A stretch of 64,000 nt of DNA from Panorpa germanica. Taxonomy: Eukaryota; Arthropoda; Insecta; Mecoptera; Panorpidae. Location: positions 2,852,001 through 2,916,000 of the forward strand of contig OY783216.1 in assembly GCA_963678705.1 (NCBI GenBank). The letters run 5' to 3'. Of this stretch, positions 22,225 to 34,160 are shown in pieces. Numbering within the stretch: position 1 is the stretch's first letter; each line of letters starts with the position of its first letter. Below the pieces are notes generated by a model. The model searched no databases and had not been told where the DNA came from. It saw only the letters and a program-made list of their open reading frames with translations. Position numbers and translations under genes: made by a program.

Positions 22225-22493
22225 ACACCCCTTGGTAGAAAATGTAATGTAAACTTTAAATTAGATTGTAGTTAGCCAACAAGTGTATAGCTGCATTGTA
22301 AGACAATGTAAGAAATAGAAAATTAACTTTAACACACCGCTAAACAATTCTCTACCTGAGTTTTAATTTATAATTTCCAGTAATTAGTATTATTATTTTA
22401 TTTTTAATGTTTTTGCCATTTATTTACATGTCATTGTGCTTAATTCAATTTTGATCCTTATTAAATCTAAACATCCTCATTTTTTTCAGACGA

Positions 22494-22525
<32 letters not shown>

Positions 22526-22764
22526 AATTCCTTATAAAAAATAAAAAGAAAACTGCTACTGCTATGCTTCGCTCCTCCTGCTACTGTCCCTCCTGTTTCT
22601 ACTCTGCCATTCCTTCTCTTTCCTAGTTTTTTTCTCTATGTCCGCCATCCTTCTCTCTTCCCTTCACTTTCGGCATTACATTCTTCTGCCTTAAAAAGAT
22701 TTAAAAAGCTTCAGCCTTTTTTCTTCTAATTACACAGTAAATAGTATTTAATACAGTTTTTATT
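22225..22764. other. No gene; (TA)n microsatellite and pyrimidine-rich tract
   Basis: A poly(A)-(TA)n microsatellite lies at ~22492-22525. From ~22560 to 22690 the plus strand is strongly pyrimidine-rich (CTCCTCCTGC, TCCCTCCTG, TTCTCTTTCC). No coding region was found. Confidence 0.6.
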
Positions 22765-22970
22765 TCCAAGTAAACATTTTGGAGTCACTTTACTATCATA
22801 TGCAGTTCAGTTTCTCGCAGTCGTTCATATGAAATGTCTATTTTATCATCTACAAATAGCGAAACAACTCCACCTGTCGGTATACAATTGAAGATAAAGT
22901 TGATGCGAACTATAATTGAAGTGAAATAGTGATAGGAACGTCACAAAGCAGGACACTTCACCAAATTGTG
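22765..22970 (+). repeat. CCCAGTAAAC element, short subfamily, end-worn copy
   Basis: Starts CCAAGTAAACATTTTGGAGT and ends CACTTCACCAAATTGT. The terminal GTTTACTGGG is absent. The body matches 5267-5520. Confidence 0.8.
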
Positions 22971-23454
22971 AATATACATTTTATTATAACATCTCTCTAT
23001 GTAAAACATAGTCAATGGTTATCAAAAAATGTACAGCCTTGATTGACAAACGAGCTTTTTTAAATTACTAACACCCCTTCTCCTCACTCACACTACCGCT
23101 CTCCTTGCTTGAACTTCACTGTTATTTACGACGCAATTGGATCCCGAACTCGAACAAAACAAGCGATGGCCAATAGCAGAGTGACAATGTCATTAAACAC
23201 TTTGATACCATATTGATGTTCAACCCGATATTCTGTGATCTATGATACTTTGAATCATCAATATAATAACAGAGCTTTGCGTAACAATATAATTGACCCT
23301 TTGAATTATTATGTAGCAGACAAGATCGAACATGCTGATTGGGTAAACAAGGTAACTTGCCGAAAGCCAAGTAAATCGTTAGTCTACTAAACAAGTCGGT
23401 TTAAAGCTTACTGTGCTAGATTATTTAATATTAAGCACGGTCCAAACTATAGCC
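22971..23454. other. No gene recognised
   Basis: A 90-codon minus-strand frame at 23122-23394 has no recognisable motif and is not supported as coding. Confidence 0.4.
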
Positions 23455-24170
23455 ATATTTATTCATTCTTAAGGTTTCAACTTTTTTCATTTTTTTTTAT
23501 TTATTTATATTATTGTACAACATATTAAGTTTATTGTGTAAAAATTTGAAGTCGATTGGAGTAAAACTGTCAGAGATATAGAGTCTTAAGTCTTCACCTC
23601 TCTGGTCTGCTTTTGTGTTACTTTGAAACTTTTAAATGCGTTTTCTCACACTTAACTTTTTCAGAGTCGGCGCCCTCTCTAGCTCAAAATCTACTGGACC
23701 GATTCTTTTCAGATTTTGCACACTCTTTCTTTACATAAATGCCGAGGTAATGCTGTCGAGTTTTTTTTTATTTTTTAATTTTAACGTATTTTAAAATAAC
23801 AAAGTTTCTGATTTTGTTCATGAAAAATTGGTATTTTGACTTTTAAGTGGTGTAAACAATTAAAAATTTAATAAAAAATGAAAAACTCGACAGCGTTACC
23901 TGCAGAAACTTATGAACTAATGAAATCAATTTGGTTTTTCGATTTCAGAAAATCCAGTGATGAGTTATGAGTGACACCGCAATGTTACTTTTTTTTGTAA
24001 CGTTTGCGAAGATTCGCTGTCAATGGCTCATTTCTTGATATTTATTTATGAAAATTTCACAAAGTATTTTTCAAATATCATTTTGTCATGTAGTAATTAT
24101 AGATATAATTATATATTATCTGTGTCGTCGAAAATATGCTTCTTTTTTATCGTTTTCACCTTAAGCTGAC
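23455..24170 (+). repeat. Unclassified ~700 bp repeat (R3), copy C
   Basis: Same order of landmarks as copy B (TTGTACAACATATTAAGTTT, CTCAAAATCTACTGGACCGA, TTTCGATTTCAG then AAAATCCAGTGATGAG). The frame behind the acceptor-like site carries one internal stop (TGA where A and B have the Trp of YEWHR). It then continues NVTFFCNVCEDSLSMAHFL and FIYENFTKYFSNIILSCSNY. Confidence 0.65.
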
Positions 24171-24947
24171 GTTTTTTAGACATGAGTGTACTTTTAGAAG
24201 TGTAACTTTTACTATCCAAACTAATGCGGCATTTAACTCTACTAAACTCATAAAACTCTACGACGCATTGGAGCATTTTTATTATACACTTTATTATATC
24301 CTTTTACCGTCTGCTAAGCAGAAAAACTCACAATCTTTATTAGACTGGAATGAAAATATTATTTGCGTTTGCATCATCATACATATCATAAATAAAATAT
24401 TCAGTCTCTTTTGACCTAACTTTTATTAAAATAAAACTACCTTCGTGAATACGTAATACCAACAAAAGATGCCACTGTATTACGTTACATGTTACTTCGA
24501 TTTAGACTTGTTGTGAAACCTCCTTCAACAAATATTGGCTATCGCATGTTTGAACGTTTGACACGTAAACAATTATAAATAATATTTTTTAAATTGGAAA
24601 ATCAATAAAATGATAGATGATTTATAATAGTTGATGCGAGTATAACAAATATCCCGTTTAATAATTACAAATTTAACAACAGACTCCTTGAAACATATCA
24701 ATCTATTTTTAAAATATGTATACGAGTATAAAATATATTTATAGAATGAATGTATAAACAATGTAGAACATTGTACGTGCGCGAAACGTCATGCAATAAT
24801 TGTTAAAAATACACAGACTTAATTAAAACAAATATTACACAATTATTCAAGATTATGTTTACAGATGTGTAATTGTATATTTAATTCGAATGAGGTTGGG
24901 AATCATGTCTACATTTCTATAAAAGTATACGACGCACGCTAAATATA
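24171..24947. other. No gene recognised
   Basis: AT-rich. Frames at 24136-24414 (plus) and 24573-24761 (minus) have no coding character. Confidence 0.45.
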
Positions 24948-25572
24948 ATGGGCTTGTGTCCTCATTTTTTAGTGGTCGATTTTTCAATTGTTGATTGAAA
25001 TTGATGTTAATAAATGTGTATTGGCGTGTCTATTTTATTAAATATCTAAATATTGACGGAGATATAGCAATTAAAAATTTGAATTGTAGTTTTAGCGCTA
25101 GAAATGGTCGGCCGGTAAAATGCATTTTAACGTCAGTTATTTGTTGAGTAGGTTAGTGCTGTGGTAATATTCTGTAGCTGTTGGTAGTCAAATAATCAAG
25201 TCAAGTCTGAGAATAATAAGTTTTTATTTTATTTAACCCTGCTAAGGCAGACATAATATTGAAATTTGATTGTTCCTTGAAATAGCTGTAAATAATATTT
25301 GATATTTTGATATATAAATACATATAGCAGAGATTTATGAGCTGTAAGGTTGGTAACTTTACACAAGGATTGTGATGTCACATGCACTTGGAATGTGTAC
25401 AACGTTGAATCCCTTTAATAATTAAAGAGACAAAATGACTTTTTTAATTGTTAATATCTCTTAACATTTAAGGAGTTATTAAAAAATAATTGAACATTTG
25501 AGGTTCTAGTAACCCACTTTATCAATATATAGTACACTTTTATAGAAATTAAGACATAGGACACAAGCCCAT
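24948..25572 (-). repeat. ATGGGCTTGTGTCC element, copy 4
   Basis: Full length in reverse orientation: ATGGGCTTGTGTCCTCATTT on the left and CATAGGACACAAGCCCAT on the right. TA flanks both sides (24946-24947 and 25573-25574), giving the clearest target-site duplication in the family. Confidence 0.92.
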
Positions 25573-26164
25573 TACGTCCGTCGCACACTGCAAGCGAATA
25601 CATGCTACTAAGCTTTACATGTCCGAACCTTGTAAATGCAATCAGTCGTCTCAGACTGGATGGGAATGCAATAGTCTCTTTCATAACAGTGGTGCATCGA
25701 TAAAAATTAAAGTAAAAGTTTGTTCTCGTGATTAATTATGTTAGTGCAAAACAACTCCAATACACCCTACAGTACACAAGTTTGACTTGGCGTGGTATGT
25801 ATGTATTGTGACACAACACATGCAAAGAACAAGGGTCTTATGATTATTTAAGGTTTAGCTCGCATGACAAATATTACCCGTTATGCAAACAATTTTCCGG
25901 AGCTACTTTTTGACTTTTTGAAAAATTACCTTTATGAAATACCTTTTTCCATTAACATAAACATTGAACTAGTTAAAAAGAACCCTTTTAAGAAAGGAGA
26001 GCTTTTACATTTTCTTTTTTTCTTATTTACACAGAATATTACAACTGAGCTGAGGATTATCAAAAGTTAAACAGTTTTGTTCAGTTTTAGACTACTTTCA
26101 AAATATAGCTTTTAACACCTTTTAGTTTTTGTCACCATTTTGCTTAAGTTAAATATTACATTTA
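25573..26164. other. No gene recognised
   Basis: AT-rich. The frame at 25864-26070 is of random character. Confidence 0.4.
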
Positions 26165-26508
26165 ACAAAACTACAAAACCTCAAATGTACAATTATTTTT
26201 ATTCAACTTTAATCTTTTAATAATTAAAGTCATCAAGTCTTATAGAAAATAAGTTTTCCCGTGATGTCAGGTCCGGTCGTACTTGTTTAAAAATTTATAT
26301 TATGAATGTTGTGAACCAAGAAAAATAAAATCATACAGTTGTCCCACGTCGTCAAAATGTACTTAACAGAACAGAAATTCAAATTTTAAATAGCTATATC
26401 TATGTCAACTTTAGGATATTTCAAAAAATTACCACGCCAATATATATCTATTAATCTATTTTCATTCAAAAATTAACCAATCGTAAAAAATGAGTTCACA
26501 AGTCTATT
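26165..26508 (+). repeat. Older relative of the ATGGGCTTGTGTCC element
   Basis: Diverged sequence with the same order of landmarks: CCTCAAATGTACAATTATTT, CTTTTAATAATTAAAG, ACGCCAATATATATCTATTA and ATGAGTTCACAAGTCTAT. Its end reads GTTCACAAG instead of GGACACAAG, as in 29245-29693 and 61310-61577, and marks a second subfamily. Confidence 0.55.
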
Positions 26509-26815
26509 GTTTAATCTAATGCACGGATTGAATCTGACAATTGTGACTGAATACAATTCATTCCGACGGAGAAATTATGACTAGATTCAATTGCTTTTTT
26601 GACGCTTGCGCTAGGTCAAAAAACAGGTTGAATCGGCACTCTAGATACCAATCATTTCTGTATTCTAAATTATATTTAATTTAAAATACTAATAAATTTT
26701 GGCCCGGTATAAGCTTAATTCGGGCCTGAATAGTCCCGATAATAAGAAAACGCACGTACGAAACATAAAATGAACATACCAACAGGTGTATAAATAAAAT
26801 TAAGGAACCACTTAC

Positions 26816-26861
26816 CGATAATGAGGGCCAAAGTAATCCATAAACAGAAGCACTTATTCAT
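26816..26861 (-). CDS. Candidate signal-peptide first exon
   Basis: From the ATG at 26861, in a good insect start context (GCAAAATG), the minus strand encodes MNKCFCLWITLALII plus one base. A consensus donor GTAAGT follows directly. A short basic start and hydrophobic core are what a secretion signal needs. The next gene downstream on this strand is the LRR protein at 18256-19200, which lacks such a signal. The donor is in phase 1, while the visible acceptor before the LRR exon would need phase 2. A direct join is therefore out of frame and at least one more exon would be required. Confidence 0.45.
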
Positions 26862-27296
26862 TTTGCGAACAAAATTTCACAACACTTAAAAAACAACACG
26901 AAAACTTATTAAACACTACAATTCTTTAATAATGTATAAATATACTATAAGGAATCACAAGTTTTTATCAAGATTATCTTGTAACATTATTTACGAATTA
27001 TTAGTTCAAACACAACACGTTGTTTTGATGAACACGAGCGCCTTATAGTTAGGCTACGAGACTCACAGCTAGAACACCTTACAATGTCAACGTCGAAACG
27101 ATACTGAAGGGAACCACGAACGGCTTCATGAACTCCTGCAGGACTGCGGACTGTTTGAATAGTAGTGGGGGCTGTCCATCTGTGCAGTGAATCGACGCTT
27201 GCACGAAAATGTAGTGGAATCAGAGGCGCATTAAGACAGGACCCCCGTACACTTTTTATACTCGGGTATTACAATTTTATTTTTTCTATATTTATA
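26862..27296 (-). promoter_or_regulatory. Upstream region of the signal-peptide exon
   Basis: Between ~27040 and 27260 the sequence is richer in G+C than its surroundings (CACGAACGGCTTCATG, GGACTGCGGACTG). That would suit the promoter of a minus-strand gene starting near 26.86 kb. CAGAGGCGCATTAAGACAGG at ~27222 also resembles one end of a hAT-like element, cut off by the repeat that begins at 27297. Confidence 0.3.
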
Positions 27297-27754
27297 ATGG
27301 GCTTGTGTCCTCATTTTTTAGTGGTCGATTTTTCAATTGTTGATTGAAATTGATGTTAATAAATGTGTATTGGCGTGTCTATTTTATTAAATATCTAAAT
27401 ATTGACTGAGTAGGTCAATGCTGTGGTAATGTTTTGTAGCTGTTGGTAGTCAAATAATCCAGTCAAGTCAAAGAATAATAAGTTTTTATTTTATTTAACC
27501 CTGCTAAGGCAAACATAATATTGAAATTTTATTTTCCCTTGACATAGCTGTAAATAATATTTGATATTTTGATATATAAATAAGGTTGGCAGCGGTTATG
27601 ATGTCACATGCATTTGGAATGTGTAGAACGTTAAATCCCTTTAATAATTAAAGAGACAAAATGACTTTTTTAATTGTTAATATCTCTTAACATATAAGGA
27701 GTTATTAAAAAATAATTGAACCCTTGAGGTTCTAGTAACCCATTTTATCAATAC
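27297..27754 (-). repeat. ATGGGCTTGTGTCC element, copy 5, truncated
   Basis: The outer end ATGGGCTTGTGTCCTCATTT is intact and preceded by TA (27295-27296). The element stops near AACCCATTTTATCAATA and lacks its other terminus. Internal deletions are present (no GGCCGACCATTTCTAG block). Confidence 0.85.
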
Positions 27755-28477
27755 TGAAAAACCAAATTTTTCTATTCGAAAATTTAATTTATTTTTTATA
27801 AATATTTCAGCACTTCTATAGACCCTCTTCGGAACTGAGTTTTATTATTTTTTTTAACATATTTTTTTCTAAATCTTCTGATATATTAAGTTGCATGTCG
27901 CACTAGTGTGGACGTGTTGTACAACTTCTTACAACAAATATTGGATGCCTCATGTATGTGTACGACGCTTATCGTAGCAACAAAACACACACATGTATAG
28001 ATGTATAGTTCTATTTAAATTCAGTTTAGTAACCGTATATCATTTAGGATGAACATGATATTATGGACCAGCTTGTCTTTAGGCTGCTTAGCTTCATTAA
28101 GGGCGGCGATAGAGGCAGGGGCATATCATAGTATCTACATCACGAGGTTTTAGCTGAATTACCTCATCTATGTGCCAAAGAAATATAATAATTGGGAAAA
28201 TATTATTCATTCAGATATTGTAATATATTGAATAAGTATATATGTATCTTCCATTATTTATTTTCTCTTTTGACATTTACTTGGCGCGCACAAATATTGG
28301 CTAGAAAATGTAAGAAGGCGTGCCGAAAAGTTCACAGTCGTTGGCTATATGTTTTTTTGCATTTGGTGTTTACACAAAATGAACTTGTGAACATATTGTA
28401 CATATAGTAGAACTTATGTTTTTTGCATGGTACAAAAAGATAGTAGAAGGGCCGCACCAAAGTCCTCAAGTAGTTTA
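27755..28477. other. No gene recognised
   Basis: AT-rich. The open frame at 28192-28407 has no recognisable domain. Confidence 0.4.
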
Positions 28478-29112
28478 ATGAGCTTGTGTCCTATGTCTTA
28501 ATTCCTATAAAAGTGTACTACATATTGATAAAGTGGGTTACTAGAACCTCAAATGTTCAATTATTTTTTAATAACTCCTTATATGTTAAGAGATATTAAC
28601 AATTAAAAAAGTCCTTTTGTCTCTTTAATTATTAAAGGGATTCAACGTTGTCACATTCCAAATACATGTGACATCACAATCCCTGTGTAAGGTTACCAAC
28701 CTTACAGCTTATAAATCTCTGCTATATGTATTTATATATCAAAATATCAAATATTATTTACAGCTATTTCAAGGAACAATAAAATTCCAATATTATGTCT
28801 GCCTTAGCAGGGTTAAATAAAATAAAAACTTATTATTCTTTGACTTGACTTGATTATTTGATTACCAACAGCTACAAAACATTACCACTACATTGACCTA
28901 CTCAACAAATAATTGACGTTAAAATGCATTTCACGTCATACAAATATGGCCGACCATTTCTAGTGCGAAAACTATAATTCAAACTTTTAATTGCTATATC
29001 TCCCTGAATATTTAGATATTTAATAAAATAGACACGCCAATACACATTTATTAACATCAATTTCAATCAACAATTGAAAAATCGACCACTAAAAATGAGG
29101 ACACAAGCCCAT
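28478..29112 (+). repeat. ATGGGCTTGTGTCC element, copy 6
   Basis: Full length, 635 bp, from ATGAGCTTGTGTCCTATGTC to GAGGACACAAGCCCAT, with TA before the left end. Confidence 0.92.
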
Positions 29113-29244
29113 TTGCAGAATGGACTTAATACATAAAATAGCAGAGCTCCTAACCAATGCCATATGAGTGGTGCCATCTAATAGCTATATCCAAAACCAT
29201 TTAAAAGTTTTTGATAAATATATAAGTACAAAGTAGACTAACTA

Positions 29245-29693
29245 GTTATTTATTATTTCTACTTATTTCTATAAAACGGAACTATATATTCATAAAATGG
29301 GCTACCACAGCCTCCAATGTCCAATTATTTTTTAATAAATCCATATATTTTAGGAGATATTAACAATTAAAAAAGTAATTTTGTTTAATTATTTTAAAAG
29401 AAAATAACATTATAGAAAATTCCAATGCATTACTCGTCACATCTGACCATTTACCATCTCTTTTATAAGACAGAAACGCATACTACAAAGTATTATATTA
29501 CGAAGGTTGTGAAAAACGAAAAATTATCTGGATTTCTTCTATGCAGCAAAACTGAATTTTAAATTTGATATAGCTATAACTCCCGTCTACTTTTGGATAT
29601 TTGAAAAAATAAAAACGCCAATATATATATATTACAATTTATTTCAATCGATAATTAAAAAAACGACCCTTAAAAAAAAGGGTTCACAAGCCT
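29245..29693 (+). repeat. Older relative of the ATGGGCTTGTGTCC element
   Basis: Same landmark order as the main family but strongly diverged (TAGGAGATATTAACAATTAA, AACGCCAATATATATATATT, AAAAAACGACCC), ending GGGTTCACAAGCCTAT. It belongs to the GTTCACAAG subfamily. Confidence 0.55.
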
Positions 29694-30003
29694 ATGAATG
29701 CATTTCATGCAATCTATAATTGAGCTATGTAAATCACTAATTGTACATAATTTTTAATGATATTAAAGTTTTGATTTTGTTCAGAACTGATAAATTCTCA
29801 ATTTGTGCAAAATAAAATACTCATAATTATAAGTAATATGAGAATTGTTTAAGAAAACAAAATATATAAAAACACAGTTTTGTAACATAATGTAATTAAT
29901 AAATTATGGCCACTGTTTTAAACATCTCTGTACATGTTGAATAACCTCTTAAATTACACAACATGTTTTAGATAAATTTATATTTCTATACTAATTAATA
30001 AAA

Positions 30004-31673
30004 TTATAATTTAGTCCAACGAGCGCTGACGTCCCATAACCATTCTGCTGTTTTATCATCACGGGCTTGTGGCGCAACTGTTTTTTCAGCGCAGTCACTA
30101 CAATTTGTTAAATATTTTTAATATCATTTCAATATCAAATATATAGTCCAAATCACGAGAGTTCGGCGGTGACTTATACTTAAAAAAGGTTATAAGAGCG
30201 GTATAAATCTATAATACGATAATGAATTTTATCTTAATTGTTTCTATATACATTATAGAAAAATAAGTGAGTCAGAGCTTTTTAGTTATATCGGCAGTTT
30301 ATACCTCACAACTTGTTTTAAGTATGAGTCGTCGCCGAACTCTCGTAATCTGAACTATATTTACAACAGGTAATAAATAATACCTAAAATATTTTCCGGT
30401 GACGCCATCTAATTTAGGATCGAGTGCTGCATAAAGAGTTGTTTGTGCTCCTTGAGTTGGTGTCTTCATAAACAACCAAACAATTGGTTTGAGGAAGGTG
30501 CTAGCTATAGGACTTTTGAAAACAGACATATGTCGTCCAAGATCAGTCATTACTACACCTGGATGTAATGCATTTACAGTTGTTTCAGTTCCTGTGAAAT
30601 GAAAGTCGTGAAGACAGTAAAATAAAGAAAACTCTTCACCAACGATTCGTCGCATATTTAAGTATTACCTTTTAGTTTCTTAGCCAGTTCTCTAGTAAAC
30701 AAAATATTAGCTAATTTACTTTGATTGTAAGCCTCGCCAGGCTCATATTTATAATCACTATTAAGATCTTTTGCATTAATTTTACCTCGGACGTGTGCAA
30801 GACTAGACACATTAATAATACGACTTTTGGGAGTAGACTGAAATTATATGTAAAGTTAAATTATATCAAATAGTAAATTAGTAAACTTCGTTTTTTAGTT
30901 GTAGTACCGTTATTGTATCTAATAATAAATTTGTTAGTAAGAAATGTCCCATATGATTAACACCAAGTTGCATTTCGAATCCTTCTTCTGTTCTCATTAA
31001 AGGGCATCGCATTACACCTGCATTGTTAATTAGGATATCAATTCTATTCTGTTCTTCCCGAAAACTAAAAACAAAAACATATTAATAAAACGATTTCAAT
31101 TGTATCTTGTCAATATCTAGTGATTAGATAAACCTTTTAGCAAATTCTCGTATTGATTGAAGAGAAGCCAAATCGCATCGTCTGCAGTATACATATTTAT
31201 TTTTAGTTTGGAATACAATTTCTTGGCGAGCCTATAAAGGTAAATAAAATTGCAGGAAGGGTAACAAAAATACAGTAGACTGTATATATTAAAAACCTTT
31301 TCGCAGAGGGTAAGATCCCGGCAAACCATATATACTTTGGCTCCTCTTTTAGCTAATTCACGAGCTGTTTCTTTTCCGATTCCAGTATTAGCACCAGTTA
31401 TTATAGCTACTTTACCAGCAGCAGACACATCTTGTTTAAAACGTGCCCCACCAAAATACCCCCTGCAAAGTTATAGTTACAATAGTAATTTGTTTACATA
31501 ATTAACATAAATTGAATTGCATAATATACCTACTTTATCATAAGTGCCAATCCTGCTACAGTGCCTGCTGCACTAAAATAGAACACATTAAATCCATGTT
31601 TCCAAACCATTGTTGTAGCACCTAAAACTACCGTGAAAAAAGCAATTGCAATAACTTGTTTATCTTTTGACAT
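30004..31673 (-). CDS. Retinol dehydrogenase 11/12/13-like short-chain dehydrogenase
   Basis: Seven coding exons with consistent phases give 343 aa: 31534-31673, 31297-31462, 31134-31231, 30908-31064, 30669-30837, 30384-30591 and 30004-30097. Introns are GT-AG. The N-terminus has one or two hydrophobic stretches (about 7-20 and 30-46), suggesting membrane anchoring. The Rossmann cofactor motif is TGANTGIG (69-76), NNAG is at 148-151, the catalytic Ser lies in NVSSLAH (198/199), and Tyr-x3-Lys is YNQSK (224-228). Known family members reduce or oxidise retinoids and other lipid aldehydes with NADP(H). The last exon ([20 protein letters not shown] to a stop) is separated from exon 6 by an intron containing a miniature transposon. 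The family assignment is firm, the exact paralog is not. Confidence 0.93.
30142..30359. repeat. TATAGTTC palindromic element in the last intron of the dehydrogenase gene
   Basis: An intact 218 bp copy, TATAGTCCAAATCACGAGAG to CTCGTAATCTGAACTATA. It sits inside intron 6, with 24 bp between it and the exon 6 donor at 30383 and 44 bp to the exon 7 acceptor. Confidence 0.9.
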
Positions 31674-31930
31674 TTCTGTTTAACCTCAAAATATTACAGC
31701 TTCAAAACAACGTTTATGAATTTATAATTAATTATAAATTAATGTTTCAACTATTACTTAAAAACTGAAAAAATGGATCAACCAGTTTTTAATATTAATT
31801 TTTAATAATGTTAAGACACTAGCAAACCAACAAAATAATATATTAGCTCACTTGACTGTACCTTTTATCAATTTACGAATGTTATCTTTTTAAAACTAAA
31901 ATAAGATATAATTTGATTTGGAATTAAAAT

Positions 31931-31936
31931 TTTATT
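31931..31936 (-). promoter_or_regulatory. Candidate poly(A) signal of Aarsd1
   Basis: TTTATT on the plus strand reads AATAAA on the minus strand, about 115 bp past the Aarsd1 stop codon and before the start of the dehydrogenase gene at 31673. Confidence 0.5.
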
Positions 31937-32050
31937 ATCTAGATTTACTACATTTCTGTACAGGTGTTCTTTTGTTCAGTAAATAAACCAAAATCAAATC
32001 ATGTTATGTATTGTGATTTATAGATATATAATTTATAAATATATATTAAA

Positions 32051-33634
32051 TTATTCTTCTATAGCTAATTCCTTTTTAATTAGAACTTCGCATTGCGATC
32101 TGTTTTTCAAATTCGACACTTTAGCTTGAAACCGAGTACCCTTTCCAGCACCTTTTCCATCGAGTAATTGGCAAATACTTGGCCCTAATTTCTGTACCAG
32201 TTCTTCATGTCCATTGATAACCATATTTCCACTTCCTTTATCATTTCCTACTGTTAAAAATAAGAAAATATCAGTAGTTCCAATTTCTTTGATAAGAACA
32301 TTCATAAAATCGGTATCTAATCCTTCGGTGCAATGATAAGAGAAAAATTTAGGACGGGGTTGCTGAGCTAATAACTTCTTAGCTTCTAAAACAGCAACAT
32401 GCTTTAATAAAGACTGAACATTTTTCGTTGTTGTTTTATGAGAAATTTGCAGTTTGCTAATGAGCTCAGAATGTTTTGAAGGACCGCCCCTGCAAATAAA
32501 TAAAAACTTAGTTTTAATAGTAAATAAAATATTAATTTTAAAATAAACCATTACTTCATGATAGCTGTTAACGCTTGCTCTCTTTCAACACAAGTTTGCA
32601 ACCGCTTCACAACTCTATTTCCAACAAGAAAATATAAATTGGTTTTTCCTTGTTTTCCTCTTTCAGTAGATAATAATTTAATGCATTGTAACTGAGCTAG
32701 GTTTGTTACATGTGTTCCACAGCATAAATTCGAATCAATGCCGTCAATATCTATTAAACGTACTGGTCCAACGTGATCAGCTGGCAATCCTTTGACAAAA
32801 ATTCGGGATTGTACCTGTAATAATCCAAATATGTGAAATAAAGTTCATATGGCTGAATAATATTAACTCTTAGTTATATGCTGTACCAAATTGGGATCAT
32901 CACGTTCAAAAACTTGCACAGTCACTGTTAAATTTTGTCTAATATACTCATTTAGTTTATCTTCAAGTTCATTAATATCAGCCTGAGCAAAACTTTTTGT
33001 ATCCAATTCTACGTATGATTCTTCTTCTCCGAGCCACCAGGATGTCGTGGCATGGCCATAGTCACGTTCGATCACAGCAGAAAGCAAATGCTGACCTAAA
33101 TTTTAATCAAAATGATTAATTATATAACTATATTCCAAATATAATAATAATTTAACATTACCTGAGTGTTGCTGCATATGATCAAGCCGTCTTTGCCAAT
33201 TAATTTTCTGAGTGACGGTATCCCCAACAGTCAATGGTGATTTAACAAAGTGTACTGCTTCAGCTCCACGTCTGACTACTTGCAAAACCTCTACAGAATT
33301 CAAAACACCGGTGTCACAGGGCTGAAGGTTGAAAGTTATCACAAATTACATTCATGACTTAAAGTTTTAAATAATGCACAGAAGTTTATACCTGTCCTCC
33401 ACCTTCTGGAAATAATATAGTATCCTCCAATATCACATTAAATCCTTCAATCTTTTCCTTTTTGCCATTGACATTAAGAGTTGTTATAGATTTTTCACAA
33501 GAAAGAATCTTTGAAGAAAACTAAAAAGTAATAAAATTGTATACAGTGTCTTAAATAAATAAGTAAGAAACATAAAGTAAGGTTATGATACTTACTTCTT
33601 TCAAAAAACTATCTTCTTGGCACTTAAAAACCAT
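32051..33634 (-). CDS. Aarsd1: Alanyl-tRNA editing protein Aarsd1 (AlaX-type)
   Basis: Six exons with consistent phases give 411 aa, close to the ~412 aa of vertebrate AARSD1: 33596-33634, 33392-33520, 33162-33321, 32887-33095, 32555-32814 and 32051-32489. Family members are free-standing editing enzymes that hydrolyse Ser (or Gly) wrongly attached to tRNA-Ala. Visible motifs are LEDTILFPEGGGQ (about residue 44 onward), the zinc-binding HMQQH (104-108) and the CCGTH pair (C210, H214), plus the C-terminal DGKGAGKGTRFQAK segment. No signal or membrane segment is seen, so it should be cytosolic. The start MVFKCQED aligns with the family's usual N-terminus. It lies 378 bp upstream of the dehydrogenase gene on the same strand and head to head with the F-box gene. 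Confidence 0.96.
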
Positions 33635-34160
33635 TTTTGACAATTATAATAATACACAAGAAAACAATTAATTTTTATTTGATGGTAAGGAATCTCATTT
33701 GTTTTAATGATGCAATAATAAGGATCATAACATATTACAGAACAATCACCAATTATATTTGCGTAAATGATCCCGCTTATTTTGACATATTCATTACATA
33801 ACACATAACATTTCATTGATTAGAATGTTAGAAATGGTTAGAAACTTAAAGGCATTTAGGTTTGCTTCTATGATGCACTAGTTAGTTGCTCTCTATTTTC
33901 TATGAGAACTACTAAAGAATTATTTAAATTGTATTTATTATTACATTTGTAATATTTAAGGAACTCAATTTAAAATATGCAATCTTTAAATATGTAAATA
34001 TCTTTTATAATACATGAATTAAATGTTTAGTAATCTAGACATCAATTTACGGTTCCTTATACAGACATTCTTTTATTTATAAATTAAATTTTTATTATTA
34101 CACTTTACTAAATAAAATGATATTTTTCTAGAAATATAAATTTATTTTTATAATAAAGAA
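33635..34160. promoter_or_regulatory. Shared upstream region of Aarsd1 and the F-box gene
   Basis: 526 bp between two divergent start codons. It is AT-rich with no obvious TATA/Inr pair. With such a short gap both promoters must lie here, so a bidirectional promoter is likely. This is inferred from layout only. Confidence 0.55.

Noticed and set aside
22492-22525. Possible replication origin or CRISPR-like repeat
   Set aside because: A simple (TA)n microsatellite; no spaced repeats were found anywhere in the window.
23122-23394. Possible exon of the LRR gene
   Set aside because: No LRR or signal-like sequence, no acceptor/donor pair in a useful phase.
24136-24414. 92-codon plus-strand frame after repeat copy C
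   Set aside because: Starts inside the repeat and continues into AT-rich DNA, with no domain and no splice support.
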